A stretch of 64,000 nt of DNA. Source: Entomoplasma freundtii (lineage in GTDB: Bacteria > Bacillota_I > Bacilli_A > Mycoplasmatales > Mycoplasmataceae). The notes beneath the pieces are model-generated. The model saw nothing but the letters and a program-made list of their open reading frames with translations, did not search any database and had not been told where the DNA came from. Positions within the stretch are counted from its first letter, which is position 1. Every line of letters starts with the position of its first letter. A program made the position numbers and the translations under genes. Of this stretch, positions 11,637 through 24,190 are shown piece after piece. The stretch spans positions 124,001-188,000 of the forward strand of contig NZ_CP024962.1 of NCBI RefSeq assembly GCF_002804205.1, read 5' to 3'.

Positions 11637-14600
11637 ATGACTTTTAAATTGGTTCTTAAGCAATCACTTCATGATTTTTTTAAAAAGATTTTATTATACG
11701 TGAGTTTCACGCTCTTTTTGGTGCTGTCAATTTCAATGTCAGTAGGTTTATTAACATTTAGCGCTAGTTTCACAAATCTTTTTCAGCAAAGTTTTGGGAC
11801 TGCGCCTAATGCGATGTACAATGTGAATTATCGTTTTTTGCCAGCCTGAGTAAATAAGGAAGAAGTGGAAGATATTCCTGGTTATAAACTTTACCAAGTT
11901 CAAGAATCAATAAGTAAAGAAAATGATACCAAGAATAAGGCCTTTCAAACGGGAGACACTTCCCCATTATTAAACTTCATGATCGAAACCTTGGATTTGA
12001 CAAATGAAGTAGAAAATAATCCAGCAATATTGCAAGATATAAAAGAATTATTGCTCATTGCCGGAACTCTAAATAATCGTGAAATGCATTTGTTACAATT
12101 ATCCGATTTTATTGGCAATGACCTACTTAGCAACCAATTACACCTTAGCAATGACCAAATCATGTCTAAATTTAATGATGCTAATGAGAATCATAAAATA
12201 ACTCTCCCAAATTTAATCAACCACTTAGTTCAAAAATACCATACAACTTATTTTTTGGGTGCCTATTTTGCTGAAAAATTTCATGTTGATGATAACCTAG
12301 TTTGAGCACAAACAAGTAATAAATTTGAACAAATTGGGTATGATAATGGGCCTCTTAAGTCTTTTTGAACTTATATGACCATTTCTCCTGACTTAATACC
12401 GAAGGATGTAGCGCCTAATTTTTATGATGAAACACCCTGGCAACTTCGTACTAACGAAAGTATTAAATTTAAATTACATCAACAAGTAAATTGGCATTCT
12501 GATAAATACCGCAATTATTTAAATAATTATAATTTTGTTTATGTGTCGCCGCGTTTCTTGCATGATAATAATTATCGCGTCGGTGATACTTTTAGTTTGA
12601 CTTTTGCAAAACCAAAACAAACAAAACAAATAAATAAACTCTCCTTCCCAAAAAATGATGATGCCAATGATGATGAACCGAGCCGGCTGAACTTTGAGTT
12701 TTTGATTGCGGGGTCTATTACTAATACAGCTAATTTTTATAATTGGTCAGGTCCGATATTTTTATTGCCTCATCAATGAGTAGAAGCAAGTTGGAAGAAT
12801 AGAACCACCAATTTGGTGCCAAAAACCATCATGGATCTCCAAGCTTGGAATGTCAAAAGTGCTAAAAAAGATTTAATTAAAGCACAAGATTATTTATCAG
12901 CAAAAATCTCAATGGATTTAACAAATCTCTCTAATCCAAACAAACCAGTAGCTAGTGAAGTTCGTAAGGCTTATATTGATACGTTGCCAATAAACGCTTT
13001 TGCTGTTTCAGAAGCGATTTTTAATTCCTTATCAATAACAGTGGGACTATTAGTCTTAGTTTTACTTTTTATTGTCTTCTTCTTTATTACAAAAGAAATT
13101 ATTATTATGCAGCGCCAAACCTTAGTTTTTCTTAAGGCTTTAGGGGTAAGCAATAGTGGTTTGTCATTATTAACAACTTTTGCAATGCTAGTACCTTTGC
13201 TCATTGGGTTTCTAGGTGGCTTTTTTGGAAGCTTGGCAATGCAACAAATGATTAATGAAATTGCTCTTGAAAGTACCTCGTTATATATTAAATATTTCAC
13301 TTTTCACTGATCATTTTTTGTTTTCCTAATTGCTGTCCTTATTGTAGTCACTGTGCTTTTCTTTATTATTAATGTCCTCTTTATTCGTAAGAACATTTCC
13401 ACTTTTGAAAGCCAGGCCTTTATAAGGTCAAAGGGACCTGCCAAACTAATTCGTAATTTTAAGCAAAAAATTTCTGTACGGACTTCACCGAAGTTTCAAA
13501 TAGGTCTTTCCTTTGCCTTTAAAAATATTGGTAAAAATCTTGTGACTTACTTTTTATTAACCATGTCATTTAGCATTATTTTATATGCTATTCAATTCAA
13601 AGCTTCATTTGCTACTTTATCAGGTCTATATGAACGTTGAAATATGCCTTACAAATCTGTTGTAACAATGAATAATGTTCCGGTTTTTGCCCCCTTACCT
13701 GATGGTGACGAGGCGAATACGGGTAACAAAAATGGTGATATTGAATATATTAGAAGCTATGACACTTTTGATAACGATTCCTCAACAAAACCACTTGGTA
13801 TTAATCGCTTAAAAGCAGATTCTGGGGTTCTAGATAACGACGGTTTTGTATCGTTAGATGAAGTTATTAAGGCTTATCGAGAGAAATTGGTTGATGGCAC
13901 CTTGGATTTCAATTGAAAAAATTATTATTTTACTCAATCTTTTACCAAGATGGTCTTTGATTGATTAAATGCTAATCCGAAGAATATTGATGCCATTGGC
14001 GACTATCTAAAAAAGGCTGGTTTTGATGATGATTTTATTTGACAGGCTAAAGACTTAATCACTCATGCGCTTTGAGCTTATAATAGCGTTGAACAAAATT
14101 TTAATTATTCCCAAGGTTTTAATATCTACCTTGGCCGAATTTTCTTAAATGGTGGGAAGGGAGCTCCATTTACTCCTCGAAACATTTTGTCAATGACTAC
14201 TGAGTGAGATGAAAGAAATGTTAACTTTTCATTACAAGCTTATGAAAATAATGACATTGAAACCGCTCGTCACTTTCAATTTAACGAAAAGTGAAAACCA
14301 GAAGATTTCATTGTGACTATTCCCAAAGAGAAACCGACCGACGTTTATTTTGACAAAGCTTTAAAAATTAATGTTTCCAAATATGCTCAATCCTTATATA
14401 ACTTAAAAATAGGCCAAATTTTGACAGTTAACATGCCTGGTTTTAATACTTTAGATATGAAAATGCACCTTATTATCAATGATGTCGTGAAAGAAGACTC
14501 AGTGCTTTCAAACATTTATTCGTCGCAAGCAGGACTCTTACAGTATCTTGTCGAAATGGCAGACTATTATAAAAATAATTCAAAGATTGGACCTCTTAAT

Positions 14601-15332
14601 TTAGTCAATATCAACTATGAAAGTGCTTACGAAGCTTATTCAAAATTACGAGACTTGAATGTTTCATTAAGCAATACAGTTTATGATGCTAAATCAACGT
14701 TGCCGTGAGGGCTTCGTAATCTGGTCATCCCAGTAGCTCAACATACTGGTGCTCCAAATTCCTTGTTAATGAGAACCAACTTGGCAACCAAAGCCATTGA
14801 TAATTGGGCACCTGGTACAAGGATAGAGGATTTTTTCAGTCCGCGTTTAAGTAACTACTTTGATAGCCTCAAAAATAATATTATGATTTTTGATCGCGTC
14901 ACGAAAGCTACGGAAAATAAGGCCAAACCATTTGTGCTCATTTTAAACCGTTTCATTATTATTTTGGCAGCCTTATCCTTTATCATTGCCCTAATTTTAA
15001 TCACTTTGATTCTTTTGGAAAACCGTCGCGTTATTCTCTTGTTCAAAGCAATGGGATACCGTCTTTCTGAAGTCAATTGATATTTAATTAGTGGTTATTT
15101 TGTGGCGGCTATTTTAGCGACAATCACAGCTATTGGGATTTCCTTGGGTATTTTGAATAGTACTAAGAGCGTTATTACTGACTATATCGGCATTAGTGTT
15201 TACTTTGTGTGAAGTTGGCAATTTATTTGCTTGGCCTTTTTAATGGCTGCCGTCTTTTGTCTGGCCATATCAATTTCCATCGTTACTTTTACCCATTTAC
15301 AAAAACCCCGTGATGCCTTTGCAATCCTATAA
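11637..15332 (+). CDS. Large FtsX/MacB-like ABC permease-type protein, copy 2
   Basis: A 1231-residue paralogue of the preceding gene with the same plan: N-terminal helix, a large outside domain, a central group of helices (starting about residue 465), a second outside domain, and three C-terminal helices ending in FTHLQKPRDAFAIL, very like FTNFQKPREAFMVL of copy 1. A duplication is therefore clear, while the outside domains differ more than the membrane parts. Many UGA codons are Trp. Only 60 bases separate the two genes, so they are probably co-transcribed and may form a heterodimer. No Shine-Dalgarno sequence of note precedes the ATG. Confidence 0.75.
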
Positions 15333-15388
15333 CCATTTTTCGGAATAATGGTAAAATAGAAAAAATAGAAAAATTGAGGAATTAGAGC

Positions 15389-16750
15389 ATGATTACATTA
15401 AATCAAAAGCCTGAACTAGTCACTCTTGTTGCCATCCATGATGACAAAGCACCTGCTTTTGTAAGCACACAAGATAAAAAGACCACATTCAGTGATCGTG
15501 ACCAAAAAATTTATTTAGTTTTAAAAGCTAAAAGTGTTAACCGTCGTCGTCAACTTACCGAAGCTTTGACAACATTTGCTAAAAATAACAAAATGAACAT
15601 CAATGTTGATGTCGATTCGTTTATTGATATCGCGACTGACTTAAAACCGGAAATTGTTTTCAACATCATTTTTGAAACATTAGATTTCAATAGCACTAGC
15701 GCTTACTCACTGAAAACAAGTAAAGAAGCGAAAAAAGAAGCTAAAAGTGTAGTTTACAACTTAATCACTAAAAAAGATTTTCAAGCAGATTTTGAAAAAG
15801 AAATGATTAAAACTGAAGCAGTTAATTTAGCTCGTAGTTTGCAAGATACTCCCCCAAATATCGGAGTGGGAACTTATTTTTCAAAATTAATCTTAGATGA
15901 AGCTAAAAAAATTCCTGGTATTAAAGCCCATGTTATTGGTAAAGATGAGGCAGAAAAATTAGGAATGGGTTTATTCTTGGGAGTTAATGCTGGGTCACCA
16001 GTTGAAGCTCAAGGAGTTGTTTTAGAATATACAACTGATAGCCAATTACCAAAAACCGGTCTGGTTGGTAAAGGAATCACTTTTGATAGTGGTGGTTATA
16101 ATTTGAAACCTTCAAACTTCATGGAAGGAATGAAATTTGACATGTCGGGGGCCGCTATCATGTTATCAACAGTCTTAGCCTTAGCTAAAGCCAAAGCAAA
16201 GGCTAATGTTGTGGCGATTGGAATGTTTACTGATAATCGTATTGGAAAAACTGCCACTTTACCAGAATCAGTGTTAACTTCAATGAATGGACAAACAGTC
16301 GAAATTAACAATACTGATGCTGAAGGTCGATTAGTATTAGCTGATGGAATTACTTATGTAATCCGTGAAAAAAAAGCTGATCGTGTAGTTGAAGCCTCAA
16401 CTTTAACGGGGGCGATTGAAATCGCTTTAGGCCCATGGTTCACTGGTGCCTTTACTACTAATGATGAATTATTTAATGAATTTGAAAAAGTAACCCAAGA
16501 AACTGGAGAACACATTTGACGTTTGCCAGTGCTTCCAGAACATTTAGAAAAAATGCAAGAATCAACGATTGCTGATTTAACAAATTCGGAAAAGGGTCGT
16601 CAAGCTGGTTCATCCACTGCTGCTGCTTTCTTAAACTCATTTGCCGAAGAAAAACCTTACCTCCATTTAGATATTGCTGCGACTGCCGATAATGGTAAAC
16701 GTGGTACTGGGGTTATGGTTAAAACTATTTTCGAATGATTAAATAAATAA
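15389..16750 (+). CDS. pepA: Leucyl aminopeptidase, peptidase family M17
   Basis: Cytoplasmic two-metal enzyme that removes N-terminal residues from peptides. It has 453 residues. The signature NTDAEGRL is present (D310, E312, R314). The other metal or catalytic residues are visible as K228 and D233 in VGKGITFDSGG and D251 in KFDMSGAA. The chain ends in FEWLNK, with UGA as Trp, before TAA. The gene lies close to pepF, so it likely serves the peptide use of an organism with few amino-acid pathways. A strong terminator follows. Confidence 0.93.
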
Positions 16751-16765
16751 GCCAATTTAAGACTC

Positions 16766-16804
16766 TAAAAAATCAAAACCTTATCGAAGGTTTTGATTTT
16801 TTTA
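16766..16804 (+). terminator. Intrinsic terminator of pepA
   Basis: A long stem (AAAATCAAAACCTT with AAGGTTTTGATTTT) around the loop ATCG, ending in T residues. Confidence 0.85.
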
Positions 16805-16899
16805 AATTGCGAGAAAAACCATTTTCGATAGGTTAAAATCAAAGATAATATGCTCGTAAACATACGAAGCATGAAGAAACGAAATTAAGGGGAATTGAT

Positions 16900-17619
16900 A
16901 TGGAATTGACCACATGAACAATTTATCAAGGTAAAGATTTAAAAAACATTGAAAATAAGGTAATTACACAAGGAGAATTTCCTTTCTTATTATTACGTCC
17001 AGACTTAAATAAAGGTAACGAAGTGCTTGGCTTAGCCATTATTGATGATTATGTCGCTTCGGCAGTTATGGACTTAGTTAACCGACCTTTAGGAGCGAAG
17101 GAGTTAACCGAAATCTTTAAAGATAAAATGGGCTTGGTTAATACAAAAAATATTCAAGATTACAAATTAAAGGATGAAAATATTTCGCAAAAACCAATCC
17201 AGGCGCAAAATATTAAAACTTTGATGGAAACTTATAATATTTTAATCAAAGAAAAACCAATTACTTTTAATACTGAGGATTATGATACTGATCAAAAAGT
17301 CAAAGATAAACAAAACGTCTTTTTGGAATTAAACTTTCAAAACATGCCTACTCACCAATTAATTAATGCGATTAATTCAGGAATGACAGATTTCTATAAA
17401 CGCTTAAATGAGTTGCGTGAGCCAACCTTAACTGAACATGAACGCCAAGAAAAAATGCTGCAAATGAATGGTTTAGAAACCAACCTTATCTTTTTCTTTG
17501 AGCAAACTTTAAAACGTATGGACGAAATCATTGCTCAACAAGATAAACGTATCAAAGAACTTGAAGCAACAACTAAACAACCAAACATTCAGGATGAACC
17601 TAATAAAAACGAAAATTAA
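16900..17619 (+). CDS. Uncharacterised coiled-coil protein
   Basis: A 239-residue cytoplasmic protein that I do not recognise. The first third (MELTTWTIYQGKDL, UGA as Trp) is mixed. The last third is strongly charged and helical (roughly residues 175-225, KRMDEIIAQQDKRIKELEAT), typical of a coiled coil. There is no signal peptide or membrane segment. The start is supported by AAGGGGAATTG seven bases upstream. It is followed after 17 bases by pepF with its own AAGGAGA site, so the two are probably co-transcribed from a promoter near TAATAT (16846). Confidence 0.75.
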
Positions 17620-17636
17620 TAAGGAGACCAATATAG

Positions 17637-19427
17637 ATGAAGCGATCAGAAGCGGAAGCAAAATATAAATGAGATTTTAGCCACCTTTATCCCCATACCG
17701 AAGCTTGAAAAGAAGATTTAGAAAAACTTACTAAAACAATTCCAGCTTTTGAAAACTACAAAGGAAAACTAGACAAAAAGGAAGAATTTTTAGCCTATCT
17801 CGATTTTAATCAGCAAGTCGATTTATTGGTGAATAAACTTGCTCAGTTTTTACATTATGGAGATGTCGATACTAGTAACCAAGTTTACCAAGAACTTGAA
17901 GGTTTATTAATGACTGAATTTCAAAAAATTAATGTCGCGACAGCTTTTCTAGCTCCTGAAATTAAAACAATTGGTGAAAACCAAGTTCTTAATTGACTTG
18001 AGGAAGATGGCAAATACCATAAATATCGCTATGGATTAAAGATGTTTTTCAAAGACGCTCCCCATATTTTAGAAGATCGTGATGAGGAATTACTTTCTAA
18101 GGTTAGCCGTTCTCGTGGCCATAGTTCAGGATTATATGATACTTTGGCCTATGCAGATCGCACTGACCAAATGATTGACTACCACGGTGAAAAACGACCT
18201 TTGACAACTAGTTTAATGATGGAAATTTCTGAAGATTCTGATCCTGTGAAGGACCAAAAACTTCGTCAAGAAGCCAGCCATTTATTCACTAAAAATTTTA
18301 GTGATCATAAACATAGTTTTGCATCTATTTATGAAGGCATCCTTTTGGCTTCAACAGAATCAACAAAACTTCGTAATTACAAAAGTGCATTGGAAGCTAG
18401 TTTAATTGGCGATTCAATTCCAACCGAAGTTTACTTTAAACTTTTAGAAGTAGGAAAGAAAAACGTCCACTTATTCAAAAATTATCATCAATTTTTGAAA
18501 GATTATTTTAAATTAGATAAGTTTTATCCGACTGATCGCCAATTAAAAATGGTAACTGATTATAACCGCACTTTTAGTGTTGAAGAAGCACAAAGTCTTA
18601 TTCGTGAAGCACTAAAAGTATTGGGGCCAGAGTATATTGAAAATTTAGCAATTGCTTGAAGTGATCACCATATTGATTATTTTGAAGATACTAATAAACG
18701 TGATGGAGCTTATTCAAGTGGAGGAGCTAAGCTAAATCCGATTATCTTAATGAACTGGGATGATAAATTAAACTCTGTCCATACCTTAGCCCATGAGTCT
18801 GGCCATTCTGTTCATACTCTATTGGCTGATGCCAACCAACCATATCCACTCAGTGAATACCCCATTGTTTTAGCCGAAGTAGCCTCGACAATTAACGAAC
18901 ACCTTTTATTTGACTATATGTACAAATCGGCCCAAACAAAAGAAGAAAAAATTTATTTACTTCAACAAAGAATTTTTGACTTGCTTTCAACTTTTACTCG
19001 TCAAATTCAATTTGCGGCTTTTGAACATGAAGCTCACGAATTGGTCGAAAAGGGACAACCTTTAACCGCGGATATTCTAGCCAAATTATTTAAAAATGTG
19101 CAAAACGAATATGGCTATGATGTCTTTGATGAAGTTGACGCTCAAAAATTAGGGTATGGTTGACCAAGGATTTCCCATTTTTTCCATTCGCCTTATTACG
19201 TTTACAAATATGCGATTGACCTTGTAGCAAGTTATAAACTTTATCATGATATTAAGGAAGGAAATACAGCCACGACATTAAATTTCTTAAAAGCTGGTGG
19301 TCATAAAGAACCATTGGAAATTCTTAAAGATGCTGGTGTTGATTTCACTAAAGAAGAAACTTATCAACCACTGATTGATGGGATTCAAGAGTACTTGGAA
19401 GAATTAAAAGCGCTTACAAACGCCTAA
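17637..19427 (+). CDS. pepF: Oligoendopeptidase F, peptidase family M3B
   Basis: Cytoplasmic zinc metallopeptidase that cuts oligopeptides. It has 596 residues, the usual length. The zinc motif HESGH lies at residues 386-390, and the downstream glutamate region EVASTINEHL supplies the third ligand. The N terminus (KYKWDFSHLYPHTEAW) matches the family pattern, with UGA as Trp. AAGGAGACC precedes the ATG. With PepA upstream, it forms a small peptide-degradation cluster. Confidence 0.95.
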
Positions 19428-19440
19428 ATCCAAAACCAAG

Positions 19441-19474
19441 TTTAAAAAAAGACCCCCGAGGGTCTTTTTTTAAA
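19441..19474. terminator. Bidirectional terminator between convergent genes
   Basis: A perfect 15-bp stem (TTTAAAAAAAGACCC with its complement) and loop CCGA. A/T runs on both sides make it work for pepF (plus) and the membrane gene (minus). Confidence 0.85.
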
Positions 19475-19484
19475 CTAAAATTTC

Positions 19485-20255
19485 TTAACGACAATTAGGC
19501 GAACCATCAATATCAGAGTTTGGTTTGCAATCAAACCCCTCATCTTGTTCTACTTCTGGATTTGTCTCAACTATAATCGTTTCTGTTTCTACTTCAACAT
19601 CAAGTTCCACAATTTCAGTTTCGCCATTGGTTGGCTTAGGACTTGGCGAACCTTTTTTCTTTTTATCATTTAAGCCTGTGCTTGGTTGTGGTTGGTGACG
19701 TACTTTAATAAACAATGGAATTCAAATTATCAATAACGGAATGATTGTAAAAATTAACATTCCAGCCATATAACCGGTATTTCAAAATTGATCGAAGCAA
19801 ACTTGGTTTCAATCAATTGGACAATTACCATTATTGTTATCATCAATTATATTATTGTCAAAGTTGTAATTAAAGAAACGAACCATAAAGACTAATTCAC
19901 CACTAAGCATGAATGCAAAAGCACTAACCGTAAGAGCGATAATGGCTAATTGCAATCAAAAATAGGCATCCCATTTATTACGGATGGTGTTGCGAGTGTA
20001 GGCAAAAGCAAACATTATTATGCTGCCAATAACTGCTAAGCTCATTAAAACAAAAGCAAGAACCATCAAACTATAACCAGTTTGTAAAAAGGACATTTGG
20101 TCCGATTGACTATTATTTTGAATGTAATTATTTATATCGTCTAATGTAAATCAACGCCCACAACTTTCGCGGAAGCCTAAAGCAAAGACTGCCAATAAGA
20201 AACTAGCTAGGCAACTAAAACTGACAATTAAATAAGCAAGAGCCCGTTTTTTCAT
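19485..20255 (-). CDS. Four-helix membrane protein with acidic tail
   Basis: A 256-residue protein with four predicted membrane helices (roughly residues 5-28, 60-85, 95-122, 165-190). The loop between helices 3 and 4 is rich in Asn and Asp and carries two cysteines. The last 65 residues hold a short basic patch (NDKKKKGSPSPK) and then a Glu/Val/Thr-rich acidic stretch. Several UGA codons are Trp. AGGAGG lies six bases ahead of the ATG. I do not recognise the family. It is separated from the exporter upstream by about 70 bases and may share its transcript. Confidence 0.7.
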
Positions 20256-20324
20256 TTTGCCTCCTCTTTTGATTATATCGAGAGTTCAAGACCAAAAGGC
20301 CTTTAGGCAAATATAAGACAAAAA

Positions 20325-22172
20325 TTATTCCATTAACCCTGCTTCATAAAGTTTTTTAAAGTGACCGGGGACTTTTTTTAAGTCTTCAAACTTACCTGTT
20401 TGAACAATACCAGCCCCATTTGCGCCGAGAACAACAATCAAATCAGCTTTTTTAATAGTTGAAAGTCGATGGGCGATAGTAATAGTAGTTCTACCCTTCA
20501 TCAATTTTTCCAATTGTTTTTGAATTTCTTTTTCCACAATATTATCTAAAGCCGAAGTGGCTTCATCAAGGATAAGTACTTGAGGATTTTTTAAGAACAT
20601 TCTCGCAATCACTAAACGTTGCTTTTGGCCTCCTGAAAGCATGAAACCACGTTCACCCAAAATCGTGTCATATCCTTGAGGTCAAGTCATCACTAAATTA
20701 TGTAAATCAGCTTTTTTACAGGCGGCAATAACCTCTTCCTCAGTTGCCGCAAATCGGCCATATTTAACATTTTCCTTAACGGTTCCAAATAGGATTTGTG
20801 GATCTTGTTCAACATAGCCAATATGGTCAAGGTAACTTTGTAAATTAATATCTTGAAGGTTATGATTTTCATTAATCGTTATACTTCCACTTTTTGGATC
20901 ATAGAAACGCAGTAATAATTTAGCAATTGTTGATTTTCCTGAACCAGTTTCACCGACAAAGGCATAAGATTTTCCTTCCTCAAAAGTAAAGTTAAATTTG
21001 GGAAGAATTGTCTTTTCCGGTTTTTCTGGATAAGCGAACTCTAGTTCCTTAAAACTAATTGGTCCATCGATTTTGTCAATTTTAATTCCGGTGCTATAAT
21101 GAGGATTCAAAATTGGTTTAGAATCAATTACCGTTCATACTCTTTTTGCCGCTACTGCTGCTTGGGCTAAACCGAAAGACACCCCCATTACTTGGAAGAG
21201 CGGACCAATCATAATACTTTGAGCAATAAGGAATGCCGAAAATGTATCCTTGAAAAAATCGGGTTTATTCTTAAAAATGAGTCCTGCGCCAACAACAACT
21301 GCTACTTGAAGAATAAATATGCCTGCTCACATTGACGTCAACATGAATGACTGAATTCTTCCAATTGGCTTAGCTTTTTTATAGTATTCTTTATGGACCT
21401 CATGGAAGCGAGTGGTTTCGTAATCTTCAGTTCCTGTTGCCTTAATCAAACGAATTGTAGCCACTCGATCAGTAACATTCCCATTAATTTCAGTTACTAC
21501 TTGGCGTACTTTGTCATAACGTTTTTTAGTTAAAGCATAACTTAAAAACATTACTAGCATGATTATTAAAAAGACTCCAATCACTATCAAAGCCAATTGT
21601 CAGGCTAAAACTAGCATCATCACAAAAGCAGCTATCATTTCAAAAAATGAGACTCCTAGTTGTAGCGGAATTTGAACAGTTTGATCACCAACAATTTGTG
21701 TGTCGGAAATTACCTTAGTTAAAATTTCACCAATTTTTTTATTTGAATAATAAGAAATGTCTTGGCGAACTAATGCTTCCAATGTTTTATTTCTTAAATC
21801 AATCTCTACCTTTCGTCCTAAAAGATAGGCCACATAATCGAAGAAATAACACATCGGAGTATAGATTAAAATAATCCCTAGCGCAATGAGAGAAAGTTGC
21901 AAGATTGATAGATTTCAATAATTATCAGGATAAGGAGTACCTACAACATGGGTAATATTCGTTGTGATTTGTTGGACAATTAACGGAATAGTGACAGAGC
22001 ACCCAACAAGCACTATGATAATTAAGAACATGGCCAATGAAAAATGTCATTCTTTTTTCATATAATAGGCAATTGTATAGATTAGGGAACGTTTCTTTTC
22101 TTTTTTTGACCTTTCTCCCTCATTGATAATAAGTTTATTATTGGCTGTTAATTCTTTAGTTTTTAAAGACAT
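20325..22172 (-). CDS. ABC exporter, membrane and ATPase domains fused (MsbA/multidrug type)
   Basis: A 615-residue half-transporter that would work as a dimer. Its N-terminal half has about six helices. The ATPase half has Walker [10 protein letters not shown] (about 407-415), the signature LSGGQ (512-516), Walker [13 protein letters not shown] and the switch histidine in ITIAHRLS. This order is that of type IV exporters for lipids, drugs or peptides. No peptidase C39 domain is fused at its N terminus. AAAGGAAAG precedes the ATG. It is the only exporter near the secreted-protein cluster at 28-45 kb, but a link is only a guess. Confidence 0.88.
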
Positions 22173-22290
22173 ACTTTCCTTTCTGGAAGACCTAAAGTTA
22201 TTTTTCAATAAAAAATATCGGTAAACCGATATTTTTATCCTATCTTAGAAAGGAGTCTAAGGTCAAGGACTCCGAGAAATATTAAAAAAC

Positions 22291-23142
22291 CTAAATATTA
22301 AAACTGCGATTTCTTAGAACCAATAATGATCCACTTCAGCATGCACTCCCAACAACAAACATTAGCGGCAATTGTCAAGCATAATCCATCGCTTTGATTG
22401 GTGGGATAACTATTCTCCACATTGATATTCACATTCCATCATCACCACCATTGACTCATTCAGACACAAAACTTAAGGAATCTTTTTGTAATGAAAGGAT
22501 GGTAAAGTAACGGAAGTAACTTAACGTCTTACCAAGTTTACCCTCACCGAACAAAGTTTCGCCTTGGCCCAAAATATAAGCCACGATAAACCACAAAGTT
22601 AAGCCAATCAATACTGTTCAAACGCTTCAATTATTTGGCAACGAAGCAGCAATAATTCACATTATCCCTAGTCAGAAAAAACCAAAAACAATTAAAGCTA
22701 AATCAGAAAGAAGTAAACGACCAACGCCTTTACTAAAATCATAAGTATTAATTCCGTAAAAAATCATTTGTGAAATCACTAAACAGGCACTAATGATTAC
22801 AAAACCTAATAAAAAGACAAAGATTTTAGTAAAGAAAATCTTATATCTTGAAAGCGGTGTAGTTAATCAAGATGCTAAATAACCCTTGTCAATATCTTTT
22901 AATAATGTTGAGGAAATTATTACGAAGCCGTAAATTGTATAAAGTAAGGGCATTCCAAAATGGAAAATAATTACTTTTAGAAAGACAAAAGTTCCTGTTG
23001 TAAAGCCGTTACTATCATTTTGATCATAAAACCAATGAGTCAGTAAACCAAAAGCCGCCAAACCAATCGCCAAAATACTAAAGATTAAAACAACAACCCA
23101 AGATCTTTTGAATTCTGCCTTAAATAGAGCACCATTAATCAT
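22291..23142 (-). CDS. ABC-2 type membrane permease
   Basis: A 283-residue membrane protein with about six helices; the first follows the short cytoplasmic start (INGALFKAEFKRSW), as is usual in ABC-2 permeases. It has many UGA-encoded Trp residues and ends at TAG (22291-22293). The start overlaps the end of the ATPase gene by eight bases, showing translational coupling, so the two form one transporter. Such pairs export small toxic or lipid-like molecules, or sodium; the substrate is not evident. Confidence 0.8.
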
Positions 23143-24043
23143 CGAATTTTACCTCATCTCCATAATATTTAAGGAAGTGTTGTTCCAAACTAAATGGTAC
23201 TTCACGATAACCATCTAAACCAAAGTCCACAATTTTCATTAGGAATTCTTTTGCTTCTTTGGGAGGCACTTTGACTTCTAAAGTTCTCAAACCAGAATCT
23301 TTTTTCAAAATTTCAAGATTAGATTTTTCAATGAATCGTTGATAATCATCGAGATTTTTAAATTTGATTTCGTAAACTTTATGAGCATTCATGCGCAACT
23401 TTTCTAAACTTATTTCCTCAATCATATGGCCCTTTTTAATAAAGCCAACACGGTCACAATTACTTTCCATTTCGCCAAAAATATGGGAACTAATGAAAAC
23501 TGTAGTACCGCTATTTTTGCTTCTAGAAACAAGTTGATTAAATTTTTCTTGCATTAATGGATCAAGTCCTGAAGTTGGCTCATCCAAAATCAGCACTTTT
23601 GGTTTATGCATAAAACAAGCAATAATAGCTACTTTTTGCTTCATCCCTTTGGACATTTTGCTAATTTTAGCTTTAGGATTTAACTCAAAATAGTTAATCA
23701 GTTTTTCAACATAACTCCAATCAACATTTTTCCGAATATTGGCGATTGTTTTTAGATATTGGCCCCCAGTCATATAATTTGGTAAAGTGACTTCTCCAGC
23801 CAAATAACCAGTATCCTCCATAATGACATCGGCCTTACTTCAAATATCATGGCCTAAAATAGTACCATGACCTTTGGTTGATTTAATAAAACCAACCATT
23901 TGGCGAATTACTGTGGATTTTCCAGCCCCGTTAGGACCAATAAACCCATAGACTTCACCTTTGTTAACAGTTAAATTAACATCAAAACAACCAACATTTT
24001 TGGCATATTCCTTTGTTAAATTGGTAAGTTTAATAACTTCCAT
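23135..24043 (-). CDS. ABC transporter ATP-binding protein (ABC-2 / BcrA-like)
   Basis: A 302-residue ATPase that powers the overlapping permease. Walker A is GPNGAGKST near residue 40, Walker B is VLILDEPTSGLDP, and the switch His is in FISSHIF. The signature is MSKGMKQ in place of LSGGQ, which is common in BcrA/NatA-like ATPases. About 80 residues after the core form the usual C-terminal extension. It is transcribed from the region holding the 24070-24110 inverted repeat. Confidence 0.88.
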
Positions 24044-24069
24044 AATGAGCGCCTCTATTCTTTATTAAT

Positions 24070-24110
24070 TTATAAATTTGTTACTTTTCTCGAGAACAAC
24101 AAATTTATAA
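24070..24110. repeat. 13-bp perfect inverted repeat, likely operator
   Basis: TTATAAATTTGTT (24070-24082) and AACAAATTTATAA (24098-24110) are exact complements with a 15-base spacer. They lie about 30 bases upstream of the ABC-2 ATPase start and about 13 bases downstream of a TAAAAT that could be its -10 box. The place fits a repressor site over the transcription start. No T run follows on the minus strand, which argues against a terminator. Confidence 0.5.
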
Positions 24111-24156
24111 GTCATGATTAGTATTTTAACCTAAAAATAAGCGAAAACAATAAAAA

Positions 24157-24178
24157 AAACGCCACCACTATGACGTTT
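24157..24178 (-). terminator. Intrinsic terminator of the HAD gene
   Basis: On the minus strand AAACGTCA pairs with TGGCGTTT (one G-T pair) across six bases and is followed by a run of eight T. Confidence 0.7.
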
Positions 24179-24190
24179 CGTGAGGTTATT

